Shown here piece after piece: positions 1-5,669 of a stretch of 6,158 nucleotides of DNA (position 1 is its first letter; each line of letters starts with the position of its first letter). This DNA comes from Methanimicrococcus sp. GTDB taxonomy: Archaea > Halobacteriota > Methanosarcinia > Methanosarcinales > Methanosarcinaceae. The DNA is taken from assembly GCA_009783635.1 (NCBI GenBank), contig WRDC01000081.1, positions 1 through 6,158 of the forward strand. The letters are read 5' to 3'. A program made the translations under genes and the position numbers. The notes below the pieces were generated by a model. That model did not search any database. It saw only the letters and a list, made by a program, of their open reading frames with translations, and was not told the DNA's origin.

Positions 1-499
1 CGGCAATAATCACGCCGATGCGCGCGCCGTACTCTTTGTAAACCGCTTCGGCAATCTGCCGGGCGCTTTCGGACGGATTTTTCGGATAAAGAATGACGCA
101 GCCGTCGGGAGCGTTTGAATTATCGATGCCGGCATTCGGGCAGAGCATACCGTCTTTCAGTGTCAGCAAAACGCCGAAGACGCCGCCGAAAACGATGTCG
201 GATTCGCGGATAACAAGCTCGGCTTCACGGGCGTCGATCTGATATAATTTTTCAAATTCAAGCGCTTCCGGACCCGGCTTGATATCGGACAAACGGATGA
301 CTCTGTTTTCGGCCGTCCCGAGAGCGGACTCGGCAATCACAAGAATATCGCGGTCTTGCGGCAGGCAGGCGGCGTTTTGAAAAGCGGCTTTAAGCGCCGG
401 AAAGATATCGTCGCCGGGACAAATCAAAGCGCTCTTCAAGCCGAAGATCTCAAGTGGCAAAGAGGAGTCGGCGGAAGCGGTTTTTTTTGACGTTTTCAT
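1..499 (-). CDS. CofE-family (COG1478) gamma-glutamyl ligase, 3' part cut off by the window edge
   Basis: The first 166 residues are visible, starting at the ATG at 499-497, with AAGG about 8 nt upstream as ribosome binding site. The protein resembles coenzyme F420-0:L-glutamate ligase, a GTP-dependent enzyme that adds gamma-linked glutamates to F420. Visible family landmarks are PGDD (28-31), the ESALGTAENR segment (57-66) followed by a conserved Pro, the NAGIDNSN motif (122-129) that lines the nucleotide/metal site, a Y-P-x-N-P-S-x-S-A stretch (138-146) and the GVII strand at the edge (162-165). Classical CofE has S-K-x-E-G-R where this protein has G-T-A-E-N-R, so it belongs to a divergent branch. 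The gene lies 114 bp downstream of metF on the same strand, which makes folate polyglutamylation a reasonable alternative to F420 glutamylation. Family assignment is firm; the exact substrate is open, so no symbol is given (automatic pipelines would probably write cofE). Confidence 0.85.
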   Translation of the reverse strand, partial: MKTSKKTASADSSLPLEIFGLKSALICPGDDIFPALKAAFQNAACLPQDRDILVIAESALGTAENRVIRLSDIKPGPEALEFEKLYQIDAREAELVIRESDIVFGGVFGVLLTLKDGMLCPNAGIDNSNAPDGCVILYPKNPSESARQIAEAVYKEYGARIGVIIA

Positions 500-613
500 A
501 AAATAACCTTAAAGCGTGAATCTGAAACTCAAGTGAAGCGGACATACATTAAAAGAATAACGGAAAAACGGAATAAAACGGAATAATTGTGCGGAAAAAA
601 GAAATCTTTGTGA
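500..613 (-). other. metF-cofE-like intergenic spacer with T6 run and short repeats
   Basis: This 114-bp spacer contains no ORF. Read on the minus strand it has a T6 run (600-595) just after the metF stop, which could act as a weak archaeal oligo-T terminator. It also has three degenerate copies of a unit like ATTCCGTTTT (about 586-560). No convincing TATA box is visible for the downstream gene, so partial readthrough from metF is the simplest way to express it. Confidence 0.4.
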
Positions 614-1495
614 TTAATCCAAAATATGCGCCTTTTTTAATATTTTCTCGGTGTTCGTATGCGCCCCGACAGGCATGATGTGAACACCGCGGCAGACGGG
701 TTTTAATTGTTCAATCAATTCCGCCGCAATGGCCACCCCTTCGGAAACGGGGTCTTCGGCGTTGTAAATACGCTCACATAACTCTTTCGGAATAGAGATG
801 CCCGGAATGTTGGCGTTCATATGCCGGACCATTCGGGTGGAACGCAGCGGAATGATACCGGCAAGAACCGAAACGTCCGTGTCGGCCAATTCCAAAAATT
901 CTTTGAATTTTTCAACGTCGAAAACGGCTTGAGTTTGAATGAAATCAACGCCGAATGACAACTTTTTCTCAAGCTTCAGCATCTGAAGACGCTCGCCCGG
1001 GTCCGCGTTGGAAACAACGCCGACACAAAAATCGGGCGCCTTGGACAGGCTGTTTCCGGAGAGGGAATATCCCTTTTTCATTTGCTCAATCGTTTTTAAC
1101 AATTGAACGGAATCCAAATCGTAAACGGCCTTTGCGGTCGGGTGGTCGCCGCATTTGGGATGGTCGCCGCTCATTACCAAGATATTGGGAATGCCGAGCG
1201 CGGCCGCGCCGAGGAGGTCTGCCTGAAGGCCGAGGCGGTTGCGGTCACGGCAAGTCATCTGCATCACCGGGTCGGGATAGCCGCTGTCAATCACCAGACG
1301 CGAAAAAGCGAGAGAAGACATATGAAGGGTAGCGCATTGATTGTCAGTCACATTCACAGCGTCCGCAAATCCTTGGATTTGGCGCATATTTTTAAGAGCG
1401 GACGACGCATCCGCACCTTTCGGTGACGGAATCTCCCCCGTTACTAAAAACTGAGTTGACTGCAATTTTTCTTTAAATGTCCCTTTGGAATCCAT
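614..1495 (-). CDS. metF: methylenetetrahydrofolate reductase catalytic subunit (MetF)
   Basis: This is a 293-residue TIM-barrel flavoprotein of the MetF family that reduces 5,10-methylene-THF to 5-methyl-THF. Visible landmarks are V-T-G-E-I-P-S-P-K-G (18-27) with the catalytic-type Glu21, V-T-D-N (49-52), the flavin-contacting M-T-C-R-D-R-N segment (80-86), the G-D-H-P loop (110-113) and F-I-Q-T-Q (185-189). The length fits the family. I chose the ATG at 1495-1493 because GAGGG (minus strand, 1505-1501) lies 7 nt upstream. The frame stays open to a GTG at 1555, but that adds 20 unconserved residues and has no good ribosome binding site. The gene ends in TAA. It follows metV on the same strand, the arrangement known from Wood-Ljungdahl acetogens, where MetF and MetV form a complex. 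In methanogens the equivalent step is normally done on H4MPT by F420-dependent Mer, so a THF-linked enzyme points to C1 biosynthesis on folate or to a replaced methyl branch. Confidence 0.93.
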   Translation of the reverse strand: MDSKGTFKEKLQSTQFLVTGEIPSPKGADASSALKNMRQIQGFADAVNVTDNQCATLHMSSLAFSRLVIDSGYPDPVMQMTCRDRNRLGLQADLLGAAALGIPNILVMSGDHPKCGDHPTAKAVYDLDSVQLLKTIEQMKKGYSLSGNSLSKAPDFCVGVVSNADPGERLQMLKLEKKLSFGVDFIQTQAVFDVEKFKEFLELADTDVSVLAGIIPLRSTRMVRHMNANIPGISIPKELCERIYNAEDPVSEGVAIAAELIEQLKPVCRGVHIMPVGAHTNTEKILKKAHILD

Positions 1496-1500
1496 ATTTA

Positions 1501-1505
1501 CCCTC
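1501..1505 (-). promoter_or_regulatory. ribosome binding site of metF
   Basis: GAGGG on the minus strand, 7 nt before the ATG at 1495. It decides the start against the longer GTG-initiated reading from 1555. Confidence 0.75.
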
Positions 1506-1585
1506 GTCTGCAAACCGTTTTGTTCTATCTCTCTCGGAATAATTTTCAGCAACACATTGACACCGGATTCGATTTCTCACAAAAT

Positions 1586-1680
1586 AATAACATTTTAACA
1601 ACACTTAAATAACATTTGACTGACATTAACAACATTTGACTGGCATTAACAACATTTGAATAACATTTGAATAACATTTC
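1586..1680. repeat. tandem array of an 11-bp unit between metV and metF
   Basis: On the minus strand about seven copies of a unit close to YAAATGTTRTT are seen. Two of the central copies carry a 9-nt extension (AATGCCAGT or AATGTCAGT), which makes a 20-bp higher-order repeat. The array starts 7 bp after the metV stop and ends about 90 bp before the metF ATG. It has no spacers like a CRISPR and no coding potential. It probably arose by replication slippage; an effect on metF translation or transcript processing is possible but not shown. Confidence 0.85.
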
Positions 1681-1687
1681 AAAAGCC

Positions 1688-2299
1688 TTACACCGCGTGA
1701 TCTTTCGGCATTTGGACGTTTTTAAGCAGCGGTATCATGTGAAGCGAATCCATTTTTTGCTCAATCAGGTACCACACGCAATCGTTTTCTTTTGAAACCT
1801 CACATTTGTGATTTTTGGAACCGCCACAGGGGCCGTTCATCTGAAATTTCGGACAGCGCGCATTCGGACAGATGCCTGTGAAATCGCCGATGTTGCACGC
1901 GCCACACATAATACACAAGTTTTTGGACGGATTTGCGCCTAAACAGCCGCCCAGAGAGACGGTCTCATTCGTTCCCGTCACGAAAACATCCGAAACAGCG
2001 GCAATCACGGATGTGCCGCTACCGCACCCCATCACCAAAATAGCGTCAGCTTCCCGAATCTTTTCATTCTTTTCAACCAAGTGGTCAAAAGAGCGGATGC
2101 TGCATGCCGCTGTCGGCATCACCCAGCCGATGACAGGATAACCTTGCGCTGTCAGCCTGTCAACCATACTCAGAACTTCAGGTTCTCCGCCGGTTTTCAT
2201 TTTAGCCGCACAGACATTGCAGCCGACAATAAAAATATTTTTTTTGCCTTCCAAATACGGCAAAATCTCTTCAAAAGGTTTAGGTTTGGTAATAATCAT
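1688..2299 (-). CDS. metV: MetV, iron-sulfur/zinc partner subunit of methylenetetrahydrofolate reductase
   Basis: This 203-residue protein matches the 'MTHFR C-terminal' family (MetV), the small subunit that partners MetF in acetogens and carries metal centres for electron delivery to the flavin. An N-terminal part has G-C-N-V-C (26-30) and T-G-G-E (36-39), then C66 and the G-C-G-S-G turn (91-95). The C-terminal part is a Cys-rich module with C129, C132, C135, C144, C149, C158 and C166, including T-G-I-C-P-x-x-R-C-P-K (141-151) and N-G-P-C-G-G (155-160), the signature of the family. There is no signal peptide or membrane segment, so it should be cytoplasmic. The start ATG has only a weak GAGAT upstream; the stop is TAA. 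It is the first gene of the minus-strand set metV-metF-cofE-like, facing away from MEMO across a 416-bp divergent intergenic region. The electron donor (reduced ferredoxin, F420H2 or NADH) cannot be told from the sequence. Confidence 0.9.
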   Translation of the reverse strand: MIITKPKPFEEILPYLEGKKNIFIVGCNVCAAKMKTGGEPEVLSMVDRLTAQGYPVIGWVMPTAACSIRSFDHLVEKNEKIREADAILVMGCGSGTSVIAAVSDVFVTGTNETVSLGGCLGANPSKNLCIMCGACNIGDFTGICPNARCPKFQMNGPCGGSKNHKCEVSKENDCVWYLIEQKMDSLHMIPLLKNVQMPKDHAV

Positions 2300-2358
2300 A
2301 ATTATCTCGAAATGGTTTGAGGAACCGAATTTCCATGTCGCCGGAAGAACATACGTTT

Positions 2359-2469
2359 TTGCGTTTTTACCCGGCCGCTGTTGAAAACAGAATGACTTAA
2401 AAATTCAGAATATCATAACATATGTCTTATTTATATATATAGTTAGAGGGAGATAGCATAAAAACGCAA
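2359..2469. promoter_or_regulatory. divergent promoter region with perfect 11-bp inverted repeat
   Basis: TTGCGTTTTTA at 2359-2369 is exactly the reverse complement of TAAAAACGCAA at 2459-2469. The arms sit symmetrically around about 2414, between metV (minus) and MEMO (plus). The right arm lies where transcription from the TATA box at 2430-2437 should begin. The left arm lies at a matching place for a minus-strand start fed by the TATA-like GAATTTTTAAG near 2395-2405. A smaller palindrome, CTGTT-gaa-AACAG (2378-2390), lies beside the left arm. The layout fits a shared operator or a shared transcript-start element; the function is inferred. Confidence 0.5.
2430..2437 (+). promoter_or_regulatory. 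archaeal TATA box (box A) for the MEMO gene
   Basis: TTTATATA followed by further TA steps to 2441 is an excellent match to the methanogen box A consensus. Transcription would start about 25 bp further, near 2460. This predicts an unusually long leader of about 255 nt that contains the 17-bp repeat array. The AT stretch is nearly symmetric and could also serve the minus strand. Confidence 0.6.
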
Positions 2470-2517
2470 TCAGTGACTCGCTTCTGCCACAATTTTTCCT
2501 CAGTGAAACGCATCAGA

Positions 2518-2676
2518 ACCGTTAAACCGATTACAAATCATTAAAACCATTAAAACCGTTAAAAACATAAAAGCCGTTAAAATCATAAAGCCGTTAAAAT
2601 CATAAAGCCATTAAAATCATAAAGCCGTTAAAACCATAAAAGCCGTTAAAACCATAAACAATTAAAACCATTAAAC
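2518..2676. repeat. tandem array of a 17-18 bp unit upstream of the MEMO gene
   Basis: Five clear units read GCCGTTAAAATCATAAA with small changes (G/A, T/C and one added A), at about 2573-2658. On both sides are decayed half-units of the form CCATTAAAA or CCGTTAAAA. Units abut directly, so this is not a CRISPR array. No gene is visible on either strand. It ends about 25 bp before the MEMO ribosome binding site and would lie inside the predicted leader. Confidence 0.88.
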
Positions 2677-2702
2677 AGCAGTTATTCATTTTCAAATTTA
2701 TT

Positions 2703-2707
2703 GGAGG
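2703..2707 (+). promoter_or_regulatory. ribosome binding site of the MEMO gene
   Basis: GGAGG, 8 nt before the ATG at 2716. It overlaps the in-frame TTG at 2701, which rules out that TTG as the start. Confidence 0.9.
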
Positions 2708-2715
2708 AAAACGAT

Positions 2716-3561
2716 ATGAGAAAGCCTGTTGTATCGGGAATGTTCTATAAATCCGGCGAAGACGGATTGAAAAAAGAAGTGGACAACGCTTTTGAAGCGG
2801 CAAGGGAAAAATCCGAATACTCCGGAAAAACGATTGCCGTTGTCAGCCCGCATGCCGGATACATTTATTCGGGAAAGACGGCGGCTGCGGCAATCGCGTC
2901 CGTCTAGGAAGCGGACATTTACGTCATCATCGGCCCCAATCATACGGGTCTCGGCGAACCGGTCTCATTTTCACAAGACCTTTGGAACACGCCCCTCGGA
3001 GAAGTGGAAACCGACAGAGCTTTGGCGCCGTTTTTTGACGGAACAGGGATTGTTCATGACGAAAAAGCGCATTTCAGAGAACATTCGATTGAAGTCATCG
3101 TTCCTTTCCTGCAGCGTAAAATGAAAGAGAAGCCTTTTAAAATCTTCCCGATCGTCATGGGCGATCAAAGCGAAGAAGCGGCATGGGCCGTTGCGGATAT
3201 CCTTATTCCGGTGATGACGGGAGAAATATCTCTTCAAAAGGAAAACGGCGGCGAAAAATTAAAGGTTGCCGTCATCGCGTCCTGTGACTTTTCTCACTAT
3301 GTGCCCGAAGATTTTGCCAAAAAACACGACAAGGATATCATTGACAGAGTGACGGCTTTGGATACCGACGGATTCTATGATTTCATCCGCGAACATGACT
3401 CGTCCCTTTGCGGTTACGGGCCGGTCGCGGTCTTAACGATGGTGGCCAAAGCCTTGAACGCAAAAGGAAAACTTTTGGAATACAGAACAAGCAACGATGA
3501 AAGACAGGTGCGCGGCGCCCCTGTTGTGGGTTACGCGGCTGTGACTTTCACGATGCAATAA
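2716..3561 (+). CDS. MEMO-family (AmmeMemoRadiSam type) protein with in-frame UAG at codon 64, probably read as pyrrolysine
   Basis: The frame from ATG 2716 to TAA 3561 gives 281 residues, the usual size for MEMO-like proteins, if TAG at 2905-2907 is decoded as an amino acid. The MEMO fold is related to extradiol dioxygenases and class III nonheme iron enzymes; the archaeal role is unknown, though the family often occurs with AMMECR1 and radical-SAM partners. Conserved landmarks lie on both sides of the TAG: P-H-A-G-Y-I-Y-S-G (45-53, His46), then G-P-N-H-T-G (73-78, His76), C-D-F-S-H-Y (190-195, Asp191 and His194) and C-G-Y-G-P (232-236, Cys232). These match the metal-site residues of the family. 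The 63-residue product ending at TAG would keep only His46, and the internal ATG at 3004 would lose His46 and His76. There is no frameshift and no second stop in 217 following codons, which argues against an old pseudogene. A recent nonsense mutation or sequencing error (AAG, CAG or GAG to TAG) is the alternative. Confidence 0.85.
2905..2907 (+). other. in-frame amber codon, candidate pyrrolysine site
   Basis: TAG in the context GTC TAG GAA, between the helix after the P-H-A-G-Y loop and the strand Y-V-I-I-G-P-N-H. In relatives this is a variable linker position, where a Lys-like side chain would be harmless. No strong stem-loop directly follows; the nearest is a 5-bp GGTCT/AGACC pair at 2961-2980, about 55 nt on. 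This fits general UAG decoding better than a local recoding element. Confidence 0.7.
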
Positions 3562-3590
3562 GCAAATATTAAAAACAAATATAAAATTGT

Positions 3591-3689
3591 ACTATGATGT
3601 ATGTTTCTAGAGAGGCATCTAAAGTTATTTTTGCATCAATAACTATTTATATTTACTAAACTTGATAATAATGAGAGTTATATCATAGT
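3591..3689. repeat. inverted repeat flanking the nuclease promoter
   Basis: ACTATGAT (3591-3598) is the perfect reverse complement of ATCATAGT (3682-3689); extended to 11 bp the match is 10 of 11. The arms bracket the TATA box and predicted start site of the nuclease gene. It could be an operator pair, a leftover of insertion, or chance in AT-rich DNA. Confidence 0.4.
3644..3655 (+). promoter_or_regulatory. TATA box for the nuclease gene
   Basis: TATTTATATTTA fits the archaeal box A. A start site about 25 bp downstream would leave a leader of about 30 nt before the ATG at 3704, a normal length. The gene therefore probably has its own transcript, separate from MEMO 142 bp upstream. Confidence 0.55.
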
Positions 3690-3690
3690 T

Positions 3691-3695
3691 AGGAG
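3691..3695 (+). promoter_or_regulatory. ribosome binding site of the nuclease gene
   Basis: AGGAG with 8 nt to the ATG at 3704. It fixes the start. Confidence 0.85.
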
Positions 3696-3703
3696 AAAAC
3701 ACC

Positions 3704-4777
3704 ATGGATCTCATTGATGAATTACGCCAATTTTCAACCCGTGTTGCTACGATTAAAAGTGCGATTAAAACAGAAGAAGCAACAAAGCTTGCTCTTGTTC
3801 TTCCATTTTTTGAATTGCTCGGATATGATATTCGCAATCCTTTGGAGTTTGAGCCGGAATACGCAGCTAACTTCGGCGTAAAAAAAGATGCAAGAGTGGA
3901 TTATGCAATCATCATTGACAAAAATCCGATTATTTTAATTGAATGCAAGCCTTGTGATGAGGACTTGGAAAAACACGCCGGACAATTGTTTCAATATTTT
4001 GCGGCGACAACGGCCAAATTCGGAATATTGACAAACGGCATCATTTATCAGTTCTATACAGACATTAACGAGACAAATAAAATGGATAAAGATCCGTTCC
4101 TCGTTTTTGACATTTTAGATTTCGATGAGAATATAGTTCCCGAATTAAAACGATTCGCAAAGAAAACTTTGGATATTGACGCCGCTTTTAACGCTGCGGC
4201 TGAATTGAAATACATGGGAAAAATCAAGGAATTATTATCCTCTGTGCGTACTGAACCGCAGGACAGTTTTGTCAAATATGTGATGGCAGAGATCTATGAC
4301 GGAAAAGCAACAACAAAAGCCATAGAAAAATTCAGGCCGATCATAAGGCGCGGTTTCAATCAATATATCAATGACGCAATCAGCGGAATGCTTCAAAACG
4401 CGATTAAAGTTCAATCCAACCCAAATATTGCTCCTATGGAAGCAGTCCAAGATGAGGTCCCAATATCTGAACAACAGGCCGAAGAAGAAAGAATAACGAC
4501 ACTTGAAGAATTTGAGGCGTTTGCGATCGTTAAATCAATTGCAAGAGAAATCTGCGATGTCAACAGACTGACATATCAGCATACACGCGATTATACAGTC
4601 GTTTTGTTTGATAACCACACATGGAAAAGAATTTGCCGTTTTTGGTTTAACAGAAAACAAAAGTACATAACGATTCCCGATGAGAATAAAAACCCCGTGC
4701 GCTACGATATATCTAATCTCAACGACATATATGAACACGCGGACAAAATAAAAGAAGTATGTAAACGCTACTTATAA
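3704..4777 (+). CDS. predicted PD-(D/E)xK restriction endonuclease (COG4748, HsdR-N-like)
   Basis: This 357-residue protein is recognised as the 'predicted type IV restriction endonuclease' family, related to the N-terminal nuclease domain of HsdR. The catalytic core shows E24/E25 in K-T-E-E-A-T-K-L-A, Asp66 in A-R-V-D-Y-A, then I-E-C-K with Glu80 and Lys82, and H-A-G-Q-L-F-Q-Y-F (91-99), all in the order expected for the fold. After a helical middle part and an acidic linker (about 245-268) comes a C-terminal domain (about 270-357) with C-R-F-W-F-N-R-K-Q-K-Y-I (311-322), typical of the family. AGGAG lies 8 nt before the ATG; the stop is TAA. No methylase, specificity subunit or helicase is adjacent, so if active it would act as a solitary modification-dependent or phage-defence nuclease. 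The sequence is more AT-rich than MEMO next to it, which suggests separate acquisition. The activity is inferred from family membership. Confidence 0.82.
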   Translation: MDLIDELRQFSTRVATIKSAIKTEEATKLALVLPFFELLGYDIRNPLEFEPEYAANFGVKKDARVDYAIIIDKNPIILIECKPCDEDLEKHAGQLFQYFAATTAKFGILTNGIIYQFYTDINETNKMDKDPFLVFDILDFDENIVPELKRFAKKTLDIDAAFNAAAELKYMGKIKELLSSVRTEPQDSFVKYVMAEIYDGKATTKAIEKFRPIIRRGFNQYINDAISGMLQNAIKVQSNPNIAPMEAVQDEVPISEQQAEEERITTLEEFEAFAIVKSIAREICDVNRLTYQHTRDYTVVLFDNHTWKRICRFWFNRKQKYITIPDENKNPVRYDISNLNDIYEHADKIKEVCKRYL

Positions 4778-4816
4778 AAACCGGTAAACAAAAACGGAAA
4801 TATTGATATTTTAAAT

Positions 4817-4870
4817 AGGGTGATCTGATCTGCAATTTAGAATTACAGTTACAACGCAGCGTTTCACCCT
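4817..4870. repeat. long-range hairpin in the convergent intergenic region
   Basis: AGGGTGA (4817-4823) pairs perfectly with TCACCCT (4864-4870). Nested inside, CTGC (4830-4833) pairs with GCAG (4856-4859). The structure lies 40 bp after the nuclease stop and just before T-runs, so it may protect or terminate the nuclease transcript. It could also be part of a small RNA. Confidence 0.4.
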
Positions 4871-4888
4871 CAAATCCTCAATGATAAC

Positions 4889-4902
4889 TTTTTTAAATTT
4901 TT
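4889..4902 (+). terminator. oligo-T terminator after the nuclease gene
   Basis: A T6 run (4889-4894), three A, then a T5 run (4898-4902) on the plus strand, about 110 bp after the nuclease stop and 19 bp after the hairpin. Archaeal RNA polymerase terminates at such runs. On the minus strand, after the kinase gene, the nearest comparable T5 runs are at 4797-4775, inside or next to the nuclease 3' end. Confidence 0.5.
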
Positions 4903-4965
4903 CAATAAGAGCGTTGATGATTTGAATATTGAATGACGCTGTGTTTTTCTCATGTCCCTTCTTTT

Positions 4966-5652
4966 TTAAACCGGACCGCCGTTTTGGATGTAGCGGGCGA
5001 TTTCCGTCACCAATTCTTCAATTGTTTTGCCGTCGCCGTAAACCGTGATATCGGCATGTTTGCGGTAAAGCGGCAGCCTTTCATTGTACAGAACTTCCAA
5101 ATTTTGTCCGGCCTTTAACGCAATGCCGCGGGTTGAAATGTTTTGGATCCGGCGCGTGATTTCGGGGAAAGAGACTTCTAAATAAACAACGGTCCCGATA
5201 TCTTTGAAATGAGACATGGCTTTTTCACTGTAGACAACGCTTCCGCCCGTCGAAATGACGCTTTTGGAAATTTCCAGACGGGAAACGATGGTTTCTTCGA
5301 TGTCAATAAAACCCGAAAAACCTTCCTCGTCGACCAAGTCCTGCAAAAGAGCGCCGGCCTGCTGCTGGATGAGAAGATCGGTGTCTAAAAAGGATAAGCC
5401 GAGGGATTTCGCCAAAAGGACGCCGGAAGTGCTTTTTCCGGAACCCGGCATACCGATAAGAACAACATTCGTTTTTCCGGCCGGCGAAAACGCTTTTTCG
5501 GATTCAGAAAGAGGGGAAGAGCGAGACCGTGACATAATTTTCAACTGCTTTTTCAACTGCTTTTTCAACTTCTTTTTCAACTGCTTTTTCAACTGCTTTT
5601 TCAACTGCTTTTCAATGCTTTTTATTGCTGAGACATTCATAACAAATAACAT
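4966..5652 (-). CDS. shikimate kinase-like (AroK family) P-loop kinase, N-terminus uncertain
   Basis: From the ATG at 5652 the product has 228 residues. The kinase core has the Walker A motif G-M-P-G-S-G-K-S-T (67-75), D-T-D (90-92), T-G-G-S (135-138), a lid Arg (R175) and E-R-L-P-L-Y (191-196, Arg192). AroK phosphorylates shikimate in aromatic amino acid synthesis. Here the substrate-binding Arg of the F-R-x-x-E motif is Ile (F-I-D-I-E, 115-119) and the third Gly of G-G-G is Ser, so the substrate may differ; most methanogens use an unrelated GHMP-type shikimate kinase. The N-terminus is unclear. ATG 5652 has AGG 9 nt upstream and would make residues about 12-38 a basic K-K-Q-L repeat. ATG 5535 lies after the repeat, gives 189 residues and a more normal length, but lacks a ribosome binding site. 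The frame is open to ATG 5700. The stop is TAA. Confidence 0.78.
   Translation of the reverse strand: MLFVMNVSAIKSIEKQLKKQLKKQLKKKLKKQLKKQLKIMSRSRSSPLSESEKAFSPAGKTNVVLIGMPGSGKSTSGVLLAKSLGLSFLDTDLLIQQQAGALLQDLVDEEGFSGFIDIEETIVSRLEISKSVISTGGSVVYSEKAMSHFKDIGTVVYLEVSFPEITRRIQNISTRGIALKAGQNLEVLYNERLPLYRKHADITVYGDGKTIEELVTEIARYIQNGGPV
5537..5612. repeat. 12-bp tandem repeat, six copies, at the 5' end of the kinase gene
   Basis: TCAACTGC recurs exactly every 12 bp at 5541, 5553, 5565 (one base changed, TCAACTTC), 5577, 5589 and 5601, separated by T-runs. A degenerate partial unit follows. If translated (minus strand) it encodes Q-L-K-K repeats; the changed copy turns Gln to Lys. Because the unit is a multiple of three, copy-number change would not shift the frame. 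Whether it is coding depends on the start codon used. Confidence 0.92.
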
Positions 5653-5669
5653 TGATACAAACCTGACAC

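Noticed and set aside
955..1426. Plus-strand ORFs of 125 and 107 residues opposite metF
   Set aside because: They are antisense shadows of metF with no family resemblance and no ribosome binding sites; the same holds for the antisense ORFs opposite metV, MEMO, the nuclease and the kinase.
2518..2676. CRISPR array
   Set aside because: Units are 17-18 bp and directly abutting with no unique spacers, and no cas genes are nearby.
2600..2803. Minus-strand 67-residue ORF ending in a G-F-N-G-F-Y-type repeat
   Set aside because: Its repeat is simply the translated 17-bp DNA array, and the rest is opposite the start of MEMO.
2701..2907. Separate 68-residue ORF starting at TTG 2701 and ending at TAG
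   Set aside because: The TTG overlaps the GGAGG ribosome binding site and the conserved MEMO protein continues in frame after the TAG, so this is only the first part of the larger gene.
2908..2980. PYLIS-like stem-loop after the amber codon
   Set aside because: Only a 5-bp stem about 55 nt downstream was found, which is no more than expected by chance.
3004..3561. Independent 185-residue protein from the internal ATG at 3004
   Set aside because: No ribosome binding site precedes it, and it would lack His46 and His76 of the metal site; it is the continuation of MEMO.
2716..3561. MEMO as an old pseudogene
   Set aside because: Apart from one TAG there is no frameshift, deletion or loss of conserved residues; decay would be expected to leave more damage. 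A very recent nonsense mutation cannot be excluded.
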